Positions 15,404 through 24,195 are shown, counted from the stretch's first letter. The stretch: DNA of 64,000 bases from Streptomyces sp. NBC_01260 (GCF_036226405.1 NZ_CP108464.1:806001-870000); one strand, 5' to 3'. Program-made: numbers and translations. Notes: generated by a model from the sequence alone, not told the origin.

Positions 15404-16048
15404 ATGTCCCGCACGCCCCAGTTCCTCCGGCGCACCGCTCTGCCGGTGTACACCTGCCTCGCGCTGACCGCACTGACCTCGCTGACCGGCTGCTCCGACT
15501 CCTCCCCGCCGAAGCCCTCGGCCGAGGCCCGGAACACGGAGTCGGCCGCCACGACCGGAACTCCCGCACCCGGCCCGGGAACCGCGTCCGCTTCCGCGAA
15601 GTCCGCCTCGCCGCCCGTCCACGTCTCCATCCCCTCCCTCGGGATCAACAGCGCGGTCATGCGCCTCGGGCTCAACCCCGACCGCACGGTCGAGGTGCCG
15701 CCCGCCGACAAGGGCATGACGGTCGGCTGGTACACCGGCGGCTCCGTACCCGGCCAGCCGGGCCCCGCCGTACTGATCGGCCACAACGACACCCGCTACG
15801 GCCGGGCCGTGTTCCACGACCTCAAGAAGATCGCCAAGGGCGCGGACATCGCCGTCCGCGACGACCGGGGCACCGAGATCCACTTCAAGGTCACCGACCG
15901 GGAGACGGCGAGCAAGAAGGCGTTCCCGACCGCGCGGGTCTACGGACGCACCGAGGCCCGTGCGCTGCGGCTGATCACCTGCGACGGTTCGTTCGACGCC
16001 GCGGGGCACCCCGTGGACAACCTCATCGTGTACGCCGAGAGGAAGTGA
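15404..16048 (+). CDS. Class F sortase, lipoprotein type
   Basis: A 214-residue transpeptidase. The N-terminus has a lipobox, SLTGC (Cys30), so the enzyme is predicted to be a lipoprotein on the outer membrane face. A Ser/Ala/Pro linker (31-70) precedes the sortase domain (PVHVSIPSLGINSAV onward). The catalytic His is His127 in IGHNDTRYG and the nucleophile Cys193 in LITCDGSFD; a C-terminal VYAERK likely supplies the Arg. This is the class F pattern of actinobacteria, though most members are anchored by a helix rather than a lipid. It follows the secreted protein gene and probably attaches or processes it, under control of the upstream two-component system. Confidence 0.88.
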   Translation: MSRTPQFLRRTALPVYTCLALTALTSLTGCSDSSPPKPSAEARNTESAATTGTPAPGPGTASASAKSASPPVHVSIPSLGINSAVMRLGLNPDRTVEVPPADKGMTVGWYTGGSVPGQPGPAVLIGHNDTRYGRAVFHDLKKIAKGADIAVRDDRGTEIHFKVTDRETASKKAFPTARVYGRTEARALRLITCDGSFDAAGHPVDNLIVYAERK

Positions 16049-16133
16049 CGGAGCAGCCGGTGAGAGGTGTCCGGGAATGACGGGCACCTGATGGACGGCC
16101 GGGGGCGGTGCTCCCCGGCACCTGCCGTCTACC

Positions 16134-16896
16134 CACGTCCGGCGGGCGCAACGGCTCAGCGACGCCGCCGGGGCGGTGGCGGACGACCACGAGCGGGCCG
16201 TGGAGGCCGTACGGGCGGCCTGGACGCCGTTGCACCGGGAACTGGCGGACGAGCACCTGAGCAGGCTTCCGGTGGCGCGGCTTCCCTGGGCGGTCAGCGA
16301 AAGGCCGGGTGCCGACGAGTGGGAGAAGGGCGGCATCCGGAGCGTGCGGGACGTACTCGACGCCGGGGTGTGGGAGCTGGGCCGGTTGCCGGGGGTGGGG
16401 CCCGGGGCGGCCGGGCAAGCGGTTGCCGCCGCGCGGCAGATGTCCGACCTGGCCGACGCCACTCCTGCCGTACGGATCGATCGACTCCGGCCGGCCCGAG
16501 CCCCGGACCACGTCCCTGCTGGTCGCCCTGCAGGTACTGGTGGACGGCGGAGCGGCGGCCCGGGATGCCGCGGAGGCGGGACGGGCCCTGGCCGAGCGGC
16601 TGGAGCCGCTGCTGGCCGACGCCGCGCCGTGCGGTACCTACCGGGAGATGCTGCGTGCCGGACCCGGTCAGCGCAGGCGGGCCCGCTCGTCCGCGACGCG
16701 GCTGCGCAAGGAGTTGGCCGCGGCGGCACGGACCGGCCTCGCGGACCGGTTCGCGCAGGCGTCGGTGGATCTGCTGCGCGGTCAGAACAGCGATGCGGCC
16801 GGGCCGGCCGCACGGGTGGACTTCGATGCCCGCTCCGCGGAGTACTGCCGCGTACTCGTGGATGTCACGGGCCACGGCGTCGTGCCGGCGAACTGA
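16134..16896 (+). pseudogene. N-terminal remnant of a SNF2/DEAD-type helicase, frameshifted
   Basis: The first frame reads VADDHERAVEAVRAAW ... VWELGRLPGVGPGAAGQAVAAARQ, a helix-hairpin-helix region; the second continues DSGRPEPRTTSLLVALQVL ... LADRFAQASVDLLRG ... VDFDARSAEYCRVL. Together they match the N-terminal accessory region of a large Streptomyces DEAD/SNF2 helicase, as I recall the family. The frames are joined at 16476-16483, where ATCG is duplicated in tandem; removing one copy restores the frame. The ATPase domain that should follow is absent, so the gene is both frameshifted and truncated. No convincing start codon was found. Confidence 0.7.
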
Positions 16897-17071
16897 CCGC
16901 GAGGAGCGGGACGGTGTAATACGCCGCCTGCTTCCGGTGGGACTGGGGCGGCCGGATGTGTGCGGGCCGGCCCGGTCCCCCCTCAGTTCGCGCTCCGCCC
17001 GCCTGCTTCGCGCAGGTCATGGTCGGCCGCCCGGTCGTGGGCGGGGTCCGGCGAGCCGTCCGCCGCCGGTC

Positions 17072-17461
17072 TCAGAAGAAGACCCCGCACCGCAGCAGCA
17101 CATTCGCGTACGGCCGCGCCTCGCCCGTGCGCACCACCAGGCGGGCATCCGCCGTGAGCCCCTTGAGTGCGTCGTGGGAGACGTGGGTGAGGTCCGGGAG
17201 GCGTTCGGTCAGGAGCCGGGCCGCCTCCGGGTTGGCCTCCCGGATCTCCTCGGCCGCTGTCGCACCCTCCACCACCAGTTCGTCCAGCAGGCCGTCCAGC
17301 ACCTGGGCGAACGACGGGACGCCCGCGCGGAAGGCGAGGTCGACGATGCGGGGGCCCGGCGGGATGGGCATGCCGACGTCGCAGATCAGGACGGCGTCGC
17401 CGTGGCCCAGCTCGGCCAGGGCTCCCGCGAGGTGACGGTTGAGGATGCCTGACTTCTTCAC
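17072..17461 (-). CDS. rbsD: D-ribose pyranase RbsD
   Basis: A 129-residue protein matching RbsD, which interconverts the pyranose forms of D-ribose so that imported sugar can be used by ribokinase. Family signatures are MKKSGILNRHLAGALAELGHGD at the N-terminus (catalytic His in GHGD), CDVGMPIP, and the C-terminal RTGEARPYANVLLRCGV. Length is normal. Its ATG overlaps the rbsK stop by four bases, and it is the last gene of the ribose operon. No strong terminator was identified downstream; 16897-17071 holds only a weak hairpin. Confidence 0.93.
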   Translation of the reverse strand: MKKSGILNRHLAGALAELGHGDAVLICDVGMPIPPGPRIVDLAFRAGVPSFAQVLDGLLDELVVEGATAAEEIREANPEAARLLTERLPDLTHVSHDALKGLTADARLVVRTGEARPYANVLLRCGVFF

Positions 17462-18387
17462 AGTGCGGAGACCTCTTCCGCGGTGGGGAACGACGCCTGC
17501 GCGCCCTCCTTGGTGACGGCGGCCGCGCCGACCCTGACGGCGAAGGCCGCTGCCTCGGGGAGCTCCTCCCCCAGGCCGAGCCGCCAGGCCAGGGCCGCCG
17601 TGAACGCGTCGCCCGCACCCGTCGTGTCCACCGCGTCGACCGCCGGGCTCGGGACCCGTACGAAGTCGCCGGTACGGGTGTCGGCAGCCAGCGCGCCCCC
17701 GGCTCCCAGGGTGATCACCACCGAGCGGGGGCCGAGCGCGGTGAGCGCCTGGGCCCAGGACTCGGGAGTGGTGCCCGCGTCGCGGCCCAGGATGGAGCGG
17801 GCCTCGTGCTCGTTGACCACCAAGGGGTCGCAGGCCGCCAGTACTCCGGCGGGGAGCGGTGCGGGCGGGGACGGGTTGAGGACGAGGCGGGTTCCGGAGG
17901 GAAGGGCGCGGGCCGTCTCGGCGACCGTGTCCAGGGGGATCTCCAGTTGGACGGAGACGACCCGGGCGGCAAGAAGCAGTGGGCCCGCCGCCCGGATGTC
18001 CTCGGGAGTGAGCCGGGCATTGGCGCCCGGCGAGACGACGATGCTGTTGTCGCCCGACGGGTCGACGGTGATCAGGGCGACGCCCGTGGGCGCTCCGCCG
18101 ACGAGGACTCCGGTGGTGTCGACGCCCGCCGACCGCTGCGATTCCAGCAGCAGCAGTCCGTGGGCATCGTCGCCGACGCGGGCCAGCAGCGCCGTACGGG
18201 CTCCGAGGCGCGCGGCGGCGACCGCCTGGTTGGCGCCCTTGCCGCCGGGGTGGACGGCCAGGTCGGAGCCGAGCACCGTCTCCCCCGGTGCCGGGCGCCG
18301 GTCGACGCCGACGACCAGGTCGGCGTTGGCCGAGCCGACGACCAGGAGGTCGAACCGGGCGGGACCGGAGTCCTCGTTCTCGTACAT
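17458..18387 (-). CDS. rbsK: Ribokinase RbsK
   Basis: A 309-residue PfkB-family kinase that phosphorylates D-ribose to ribose 5-phosphate. Signatures: VVGSANADLVVGVDRRPAPGE near the N-terminus, GGKGANQAVAAARLG (sugar binding), and the C-terminal anion-hole and catalytic motif DTTGAGDAFTAAL. Length is standard. It is followed with four-base overlap by rbsD and preceded by a 103-bp gap containing a hairpin after the transporter gene, so its expression may be set lower than that of the transporter. Confidence 0.94.
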   Translation of the reverse strand: MYENEDSGPARFDLLVVGSANADLVVGVDRRPAPGETVLGSDLAVHPGGKGANQAVAAARLGARTALLARVGDDAHGLLLLESQRSAGVDTTGVLVGGAPTGVALITVDPSGDNSIVVSPGANARLTPEDIRAAGPLLLAARVVSVQLEIPLDTVAETARALPSGTRLVLNPSPPAPLPAGVLAACDPLVVNEHEARSILGRDAGTTPESWAQALTALGPRSVVITLGAGGALAADTRTGDFVRVPSPAVDAVDTTGAGDAFTAALAWRLGLGEELPEAAAFAVRVGAAAVTKEGAQASFPTAEEVSAL

Positions 18388-18449
18388 CTGTTGCTACTGC
18401 CTTCCGTGGACTGCGTGTTCGGGAGGGGCGGCGTGATCAGGAGGAGCCG

Positions 18450-18477
18450 CCCGGCCAGGACAAGGCGCCTGGCCGGG
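18450..18477 (-). terminator. Intra-operon hairpin between transporter and ribokinase genes
   Basis: CCCGGCCAGG (18450-18459) and CCTGGCCGGG (18468-18477) form a perfect 10-bp stem with an 8-base loop. It lies between the rbsCB stop and the rbsK start. It probably acts as a partial terminator or stabilises the 3' end of the transporter mRNA. Confidence 0.5.
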
Positions 18478-18490
18478 AGACGCCCTGACG

Positions 18491-20455
18491 TCAGGAGAAG
18501 TCGGCGACGTTCTGCCGGGTGACGACCTTGACCGGCACCTTCACCGTGCCGGCGACCTTCTTGTCCTCGGCAGCCCGGACCGCGTTCTGCACGGCGATCT
18601 TCCCGAGCTCCTTCGGCTGCTGGGCGACCGACGCGTACAGCGTGCCCGCACCGACCGCCTTCAGACCGTCCGGTGTGCCGTCGAAGCCGACCACGGAGAC
18701 CGACTTTCCGGCCTTGCTGCCGAGCGCCTTGACCGCGCCGAGCGCCATCTCGTCGTTCTCGGCGAAGACACCGGTGATGCCGGGGTGGCCCTGGAGGAGG
18801 TTGGTCATGACGTCCAGGCCCTTGGTGCGGTCGAAGTCGGCCGGCTGGGTGGCCACGACCTTGATGCCCGGGTACGCCTTGATGCCTGCGGCGAAGCCCG
18901 CTCCGCGCTCGCGGCTGGCGGAGGTGCCGGCGGTTCCCTGCAGGACGACGATGCTGCCCTTGCCGCCGAGCTTGTCGGCGAGTGCCTTGGCGGCGAGCTT
19001 GCCGCCTGCCACGTTGTCGGAGGCGACGAGTGTCGCCGTGTCCGCCTTGTTGACGCCCCGGTCCGCGGCGATCACCGGGATGTCGGCCTGGTTGGCACTG
19101 CGGACGCCCGGTCCGACCGCGTCGGAGTCCACCGGGTTGACGATGATCGAGTCCACCCCGGAACTGGTGAAGTTCTCCAGCTGGTTGGCCTGCTGCGAGG
19201 CGTCGTTCTGGGCATCGGTGACGGTCAGGTCGATCCCGTCCGCCTTGGCCTGCTCCTGCGCGCCCGCCTTCATCTGGACGAAGAAGGGGTTGTTGAGCGT
19301 GGAGAGGGACATGCCGATCCTGGTCTTGCCTCCGGAGGAACCGGAGTTGAAGAACGTCACGGCGGCGATGACGGCCGCCACGCAGACCAGTGCGAGACCG
19401 GCCTTCATCGCTCCCCTTCGACCCGGTCCCGGTGAACCCGGCGCGCCGGAGGAGCCGCCGGCGGACGCCGCTCCCGAACCGGCCTTGCGGCGCAACGTGT
19501 CGAGCAGCACCGCGAGGGCGATGACGACACCGATGACGACCTGCTGCCAGAAGGCGGACACGGACATGAGGTTGAGGCCGTTGCGCAGCACGGCGAGGAT
19601 CAACGCGCCGATCAGGGTGCCGGAGGCCTTGCCGACGCCGCCCGCGAGGCTGGCACCGCCGATGACGACCGCGGCGATCGCGTCGAGTTCGTACCCCTGC
19701 GCGGCCTGCGGCTGGGCGGAGGTCAGACGGGAGGCGAGGACGATACCCGCGACGGCGGCGAAGAGACCGGACAGCGCGTAGATGGCCAGCTTCTGCTTCT
19801 TGACGCGCAGTCCGGAGAGCCGGGCGGCCTCCTCGTTGCCGCCGATCGCGTACATGGAGCGGCCGAGGTAGGTACGGGCGAGGACGAGGGCCGTGATCAG
19901 CCCCATGGCGATCATGACGAGGACCGGTACGGGCAGCCAGCCGCCGAGCGTGTCGCCGAGTACGGAGACGGAGTCGGGGAACGAGATCGGGCTGCCCTGG
20001 GAGATCACCAGGGACAGACCGCGCGCGATCGACAGCATGGCCAGCGTCGCGATGAACGAGGGCAGCTTCCCGTACGCGACGAGGGCGCCGTTGACGAAGC
20101 CGCAGGCGATGCCGGTGGCGACGGCGAGGAGGACCGCGAGGACGACGGGCATGCCCGCTGACGTCGCCGACCAGGCGAGGACGGTCGCGGAGAGCGCGGC
20201 GACCGAGCCGACGGAGAGGTCGATGCCGGCGGAGACGATCACGAAGGTGACGCCGAACGCGAGGATCGCGGTGACGGCGGCCTGCACACCGACGTTCAGC
20301 AGGTTCTGGGTGGTGAGGAAGTCACCCGAGAGCAGCGACATCGCCACCAGCAGGACGACCAGCGCGGTGAGGGCTCCGTTGTCGAGCAGCAGGCGGCGCA
20401 GGCTCGGTCCGGCGGCTCCCGCGCCCGCCTTGCTCGGATGAGTGTCAGTGGCCAC
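18491..20455 (-). CDS. Ribose ABC transporter permease fused to substrate-binding protein (RbsC-RbsB)
   Basis: A 654-residue fusion. Residues 1-325 are a BPD-type permease with about eight to ten membrane segments (family stretches GVTFVIVSAGIDLSVGSV and ELDAIAAVVIGGASLAGGVG). Residues 326-350 are a Gly/Ser/Pro linker. A further membrane segment (AGLALVCVAAVIAAVTFF) then leads outside to a type I periplasmic sugar-binding domain (RIGMSLSTLNNPFFVQMKAG; VVGFDGTPDGLKAV). The receptor is thus tethered to the pore rather than free or lipid-anchored. The GTG start overlaps the rbsA end by 11 bp. Works with RbsA to import ribose. Similar fusions occur in other actinobacteria, as I recall. Confidence 0.92.
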   Translation of the reverse strand: MATDTHPSKAGAGAAGPSLRRLLLDNGALTALVVLLVAMSLLSGDFLTTQNLLNVGVQAAVTAILAFGVTFVIVSAGIDLSVGSVAALSATVLAWSATSAGMPVVLAVLLAVATGIACGFVNGALVAYGKLPSFIATLAMLSIARGLSLVISQGSPISFPDSVSVLGDTLGGWLPVPVLVMIAMGLITALVLARTYLGRSMYAIGGNEEAARLSGLRVKKQKLAIYALSGLFAAVAGIVLASRLTSAQPQAAQGYELDAIAAVVIGGASLAGGVGKASGTLIGALILAVLRNGLNLMSVSAFWQQVVIGVVIALAVLLDTLRRKAGSGAASAGGSSGAPGSPGPGRRGAMKAGLALVCVAAVIAAVTFFNSGSSGGKTRIGMSLSTLNNPFFVQMKAGAQEQAKADGIDLTVTDAQNDASQQANQLENFTSSGVDSIIVNPVDSDAVGPGVRSANQADIPVIAADRGVNKADTATLVASDNVAGGKLAAKALADKLGGKGSIVVLQGTAGTSASRERGAGFAAGIKAYPGIKVVATQPADFDRTKGLDVMTNLLQGHPGITGVFAENDEMALGAVKALGSKAGKSVSVVGFDGTPDGLKAVGAGTLYASVAQQPKELGKIAVQNAVRAAEDKKVAGTVKVPVKVVTRQNVADFS

Positions 20456-21983
20456 GGGGGCTCTCCTCGTCGTTCTCGGTGGGTTCGGTCGCGGGGGCGG
20501 AGCTGACGGCGAGGGCCATCACGGCGTCCTGGGTGGCGCGGTCGGCGGCGAGTTCACCGGCGATCCGGCCCTGGGCCATGACCAGCACCCGGTCGCTCAT
20601 GCCGAGGACCTCGGGCAGATCGCTGGAGATCATGAGTACGGCGTGGCCGGAGGCGGTCAGCTCGTTGATGAGCTGGTAGATCTCGACCTTGGCGCCCACG
20701 TCGATGCCCCGGGTCGGCTCGTCGAGGATCAGCACCCGGGTGTCCGCGAGCAGCCACTTGCCGATGACGACCTTCTGCTGGTTGCCGCCGGAGAGGGTGC
20801 GGACGTGCTGGCCGAGGCCCGCCATCCGTACGCCGAGCTGGTCGGCGATCCGGGCGGCGGCCGTGCGCTGGCCCTTGAGGTCCACGAGTCCGGAGCGGCT
20901 CGCCGACCGCAGGGTGACCAGGCCGAGGTTCTCCTGCACGGAGGCGTCGAGCACCAGGCCCTGTCCCTTTCTGTCCTCGGGGACGAGGCCGATCCCGGCG
21001 CTCATGGCGGCGGTGACGTCGTGCTTGCCGAGCCGCTCGCCGCGCACATCGACCGTTCCCGCGTCGTACGGGTCGGCGCCGAAGACGGCACGGGCGACCT
21101 CGGTGCGGCCGGCCCCGACGAGTCCGGCGAGGCCGACCACCTCACCGGCACGCACCTCGAAGCTGATGTCGTGGAAGACGCCGTCGCGGGTGAGCCCGCG
21201 CACGGACAGCAACGGCTCCCCGGCGTCGGCGCGTTCCCGGGGGTACTGCTGGTCGATGCTGCGTCCCACCATCAGCTGGACGAGTTCCGCCTCGGGGGTC
21301 GAGGCGGGCACCTGGTCGATGCTGCGGCCGTCGCGCAGGACGGTGACGCGGTCGCCGAGGGCGGCGATCTCGTCCAGGTGGTGGGTGATGAAGACGATCC
21401 CGACGCCGTCCTCGCGCAGCCGGCGCACGATCCGGAAGAGCTTGTCGACCTCCTCGGAGGTGAGGACCGCGGTCGGCTCGTCCATGATCAGGACGCGCGC
21501 CTCCAGGCTGAGGGCCTTGGCGATCTCGACCATCTGGAGCCGGGCGATGCCCAGTTCACGGATCTTCGCCCGGGGCGAGACGTGCAGACCGACGCGGTGC
21601 AGCAGCACCTCGGCGTCGGCTTCCATGCGGCGCCGGTCGATCAGTCCGTAGCGGCGCGGCTGGCGGCCGAGAAAGATGTTCTCGGCGACCGTGAGATCGG
21701 GGACCAGGTTGAACTCCTGGTAGATCGTGGCGATCCCGAGCTTCTCGGCGTCCTGCGCACCGTGGATGCGGACTTCCTGTCCCCGGGCGAAGATCCGGCC
21801 GCTGTCCGGGCGGTAGGCGCCGGAGAGCATCTTGATGAGCGTGCTCTTGCCCGCGCCGTTCTCGCCGAGCAGGACGTGCACCTCACCGCCGCGCAGATCG
21901 AAGTCGACGCTGTCCAGGGCGACCACGCCGGGGAAGGTCTTGCGCACGCCTTCGATGCGCAGCAACTCGACTGACTCGCTCAC
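20445..21983 (-). CDS. rbsA: Ribose ABC transporter ATP-binding protein RbsA
   Basis: A 512-residue protein with two ABC domains in tandem, as expected for carbohydrate (CUT2) importers. Domain 1 has GENGAGKSTLIKML and MDEPTAVLT; domain 2 has the altered Walker A GLVGAGRTEVARAV and LSGGNQQKVVIGKWL, LDEPTRGIDVG. The GTG start at 21983 has GAGGAG upstream and overlaps the LacI stop as GTGA, so the regulator is translated first in the same operon. It energises ribose uptake through the RbsC-RbsB fusion. Confidence 0.93.
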   Translation of the reverse strand: MSESVELLRIEGVRKTFPGVVALDSVDFDLRGGEVHVLLGENGAGKSTLIKMLSGAYRPDSGRIFARGQEVRIHGAQDAEKLGIATIYQEFNLVPDLTVAENIFLGRQPRRYGLIDRRRMEADAEVLLHRVGLHVSPRAKIRELGIARLQMVEIAKALSLEARVLIMDEPTAVLTSEEVDKLFRIVRRLREDGVGIVFITHHLDEIAALGDRVTVLRDGRSIDQVPASTPEAELVQLMVGRSIDQQYPRERADAGEPLLSVRGLTRDGVFHDISFEVRAGEVVGLAGLVGAGRTEVARAVFGADPYDAGTVDVRGERLGKHDVTAAMSAGIGLVPEDRKGQGLVLDASVQENLGLVTLRSASRSGLVDLKGQRTAAARIADQLGVRMAGLGQHVRTLSGGNQQKVVIGKWLLADTRVLILDEPTRGIDVGAKVEIYQLINELTASGHAVLMISSDLPEVLGMSDRVLVMAQGRIAGELAADRATQDAVMALAVSSAPATEPTENDEESPRGH

Positions 21984-23017
21984 GCGTTGCTCCTCGGGCC
22001 GGATGCGGGCAGGGGCGGCTCGCCGGTGCGCTCGCCGCATGAGCCGCGCACGACGAGACGGGCGGGCAGGGTGACGGACTGCGGGGGCCTGCCCTCGACG
22101 ATGTCGACCAGCGCGCGTACGGCCGCGCGGCCCAGTTCGCCGGTGGGCTGGGCGATCGCGGTGATCGGCGGTCCCGTGTGGACGAACCAGGGGATGTCGT
22201 CGAAGGCCGCGAGCCCGATGTCCTCGGGAACGCGCAGGCCGTGGGCGCGGATGGCGTCCAGGGCGCCGAGGGCCATGAGGTTGTCGGCCGCGAACACGAT
22301 CTCGGGAGGCCGGGGCAGGGCGAGGAACTGCTCGGTGGCGCGTCTGCCGCTGGCCGCCTGGAAGTCGCCCTGGCCGGTGTAGGCGTCCGGCAGCGCGAGT
22401 CCGTGCGCGCTCATCGCGGCCCGGAAGGCCTCGACACGCTCGTTGCCGGTGGTGGTGGCCGCGGGCCCGGCGATGATGGCGAGCCTGCGGTGGCCGAGCG
22501 CGTACAGGTGGGCGACCAGGTCCTGGATGGCCCGGTGACCGTCGGCACGTACGACGGGAACGTCCACACCCGGCATCCAGCGGTCCACGAAGACCATCGG
22601 GGTGCCGGCGCGTGCGACGTCGTGGAGCAGCGGGGAGTCGCCGTCGGCCGGCGAGACGAGGAGCCCGTCGATCCTGCGGTCCAGGAGTGTACGGACGTGG
22701 TGGTCCTGCTGCTCGGGCTGCTCGTCGGCGTTGCCGATGATCACGCTGTAGCCGAGGGCCCGGGCTTCCTCCTCGACCGAGCGGGCCAGGGCGGTGAAGT
22801 ACGGGTTGAGCACGTCGCTGATGACGAGACCGAGTGTGCGGGTCTGATCGGTGCGCAGCGAGCGGGCGAGGGTGTTGGGCCGGTAGCCGAGGGCTTCGAC
22901 GGCTGCGAGGACGCGTCCGCGCGCGTCCGGGCTGACGGAGGGATGGCTGTTGAGGACACGGGAGACCGTGGCGACAGAGACTCCTGCCTGGGCCGCGACA
23001 TCCTTGATGCTCGCCAT
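21980..23017 (-). CDS. LacI-family ribose-operon regulator
   Basis: A 345-residue repressor. Residues 1-50 contain the LacI helix-turn-helix and hinge (IKDVAAQAGVSVATVSRVLN ... RPNTLARSLRT), and the rest is a periplasmic-binding-protein-like sensor (GLVISDVLNPYFTALARSVE; GLAAFDDIPWF). The ATG at 23017 lies about 9 bases after AAGGAGGTGG and is preferred to a GTG at 23029 that would overlap that box. It is the first gene of the rbs operon and so self-regulated. Two LacI-type operator sites lie 58-92 bp upstream. Ribose or a derivative is the probable inducer. Confidence 0.9.
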   Translation of the reverse strand: MASIKDVAAQAGVSVATVSRVLNSHPSVSPDARGRVLAAVEALGYRPNTLARSLRTDQTRTLGLVISDVLNPYFTALARSVEEEARALGYSVIIGNADEQPEQQDHHVRTLLDRRIDGLLVSPADGDSPLLHDVARAGTPMVFVDRWMPGVDVPVVRADGHRAIQDLVAHLYALGHRRLAIIAGPAATTTGNERVEAFRAAMSAHGLALPDAYTGQGDFQAASGRRATEQFLALPRPPEIVFAADNLMALGALDAIRAHGLRVPEDIGLAAFDDIPWFVHTGPPITAIAQPTGELGRAAVRALVDIVEGRPPQSVTLPARLVVRGSCGERTGEPPLPASGPRSNA

Positions 23018-23074
23018 TTCCGGGACCACCTCCTTGTGGTTTCCGTGCGCCTCGAAACCAGCAGCCAGGGCCGT

Positions 23075-23109
23075 GGAATCGATTACACGGATGATTGGAA
23101 TCGATTACA
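23075..23109 (-). promoter_or_regulatory. Two tandem LacI-type operators of the ribose operon
   Basis: GGAATCGATTACA occurs at 23075-23087 and again at 23097-23109. Each copy has an AATCGATT palindromic core with central CG, the usual LacI-family operator form. The 22-bp offset places both on nearly the same face of the helix. They are upstream of the regulator gene that begins the operon. Confidence 0.75.
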
Positions 23110-23406
23110 TGGCCGAAAACAACCCCCTCCTCGATCTCCGAGACCGGATCGTGATGCGGGACGGGCCGCGGTGGGGTGGGTGACCGGGCGGCCTGATTCA
23201 CCCGCGCGCGGCTGCGGGACGGGGCCGACGGTCAGCGGCGGGGATGGGCGGCCGGCCCCGGCCTGTGGGGCATGGAGAGCGCAGCCAACTGCAACCAGAG
23301 CCACGCCGGGTGCCACGACTCGCGCAGGTAGAAATGAACAGCGAGTGAGTTGGGGCCTGCCCCCGTGCGTTGGGGGTGGGCCCCTCTTGCCGGAAAGGAT
23401 CACCGC
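23110..23406. other. Gene-free stretch between ribose operon and methyltransferase pseudogene
   Basis: No credible gene was found here. It holds a G/C-rich imperfect hairpin at 23352-23384 (GGGGCCTGCCCCC paired with GGGGGTGGGCCCC across a short loop) and an AAAGGA box at 23393-23398 in front of the pseudogene ATG. The left part may contain the divergent side of the ribose promoter region. Confidence 0.4.
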
Positions 23407-23769
23407 ATGTCATTGGCAGAGTCCTGGGATGGGTACGCGGTTGGGAGCAAGCCACGCCGGACCGTGAACGCCAGGGCGAGACGACGTGGCTGAACTGGAC
23501 TCAGTACGCCGATCACGGGCCGAACGAAAGCGTTCCAGGACTGTCGCCGGACGCCGGGTGCTGCTTCGTTCCCGCACGGCATCGGGTGGCATCCTGGCGT
23601 TCTCGCAGCTCCCTGTCGGGGACCAGGACCTCCAACCAGGCAGGGACTGCGGCACATCCACAGCCTCGATGCGTGGGAACACCTCCTCGCAGGCCACGGA
23701 TTCACCGCTGTGTCAGCCGCCGGAGGGCAGGACCGTGGGCACGGTGCTTGTACGCGCGCCGGCTCCTTG
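23407..23769 (+). pseudogene. Decayed SAM-dependent methyltransferase
   Basis: An ATG with a ribosome binding site starts MSLAESWDGYAVGSKPRRTV, the N-terminus of a Streptomyces class I methyltransferase family. One base is missing soon after, so the continuation GETTWLNWTQYADHGPNES lies in another frame. The SAM-binding Rossmann core is then absent; GGILAFSQLPV (from after the core) and DAWEHLLAGHGFTAVSAAGG appear in yet different frames, before the final TVGTVLVRAPAP and a stop. At least two frameshifts plus a large internal deletion make the gene non-functional. Confidence 0.7.
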
Positions 23770-23794
23770 ACCGCGCTTGCCTGCCGGGTGCGAG

Positions 23795-23944
23795 ACGAAG
23801 ATCCGTTTGCACATCAAGCCGCACATCGGCAGCGTGAAGCGGTGCGAGATCACGGATGACACCTTGGACGACCTGTACCGGCTATTGGAGGAGGCCAGGA
23901 AGCGCACTGGCTGGTCATCGTCCGGGGTCGGGCGCGCACCCTGA
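23795..23944 (+). pseudogene. Possible tyrosine-integrase fragment
   Basis: A short frame reads LHIKPHIGSVKRCEITDDTLDDLYRLLEEA, which has the pattern of the SAM-like core-binding region of phage/ICE tyrosine recombinases (HI-P-IG--K---IT---LD-LY--L). No catalytic Arg/His/Tyr domain follows. It lies about 250 bp from the 3' end of tRNA-Leu, a favoured integration target, so a lost integrative element is a reasonable inference. The match is by pattern only. Confidence 0.35.
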
Positions 23945-24163
23945 GAAGGTGTCGCCGCGGTGGCGCACCCTGCGCAACCGGCTCGAACGTCCGGCAGCAC
24001 TCGCCGGGCTGCACCATGGCCTGATACAGCCCCTCACGCATGGACGGAGCTGGCGCCGGCCGGCCGCCTCCGGAGCCGGTCTCAGTCTGTCGTCCCCGGC
24101 CTGACCTGGGGATTTGCTCTGCCGCTGGTCACGTGGTTGGTCGCGCCACAGCCTGAGAAACAG

Positions 24164-24190
24164 AAAAACCCCAGATGAACTGGGGTTTTT
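24164..24190 (-). terminator. Rho-independent terminator after tRNA-Leu
   Basis: AAAAACCCCAG (24164-24174) pairs with CTGGGGTTTTT (24180-24190) around a 5-base loop. Read on the minus strand it lies six bases after the tRNA CCA end and finishes in a T-run. The A-run on the other side lets it work in both directions. Confidence 0.9.
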
Positions 24191-24195
24191 ACTGG

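Noticed and set aside
20442..21974. A 510-codon plus-strand frame opposite rbsA
   Set aside because: It is the antisense of a perfectly conserved double ABC ATPase.
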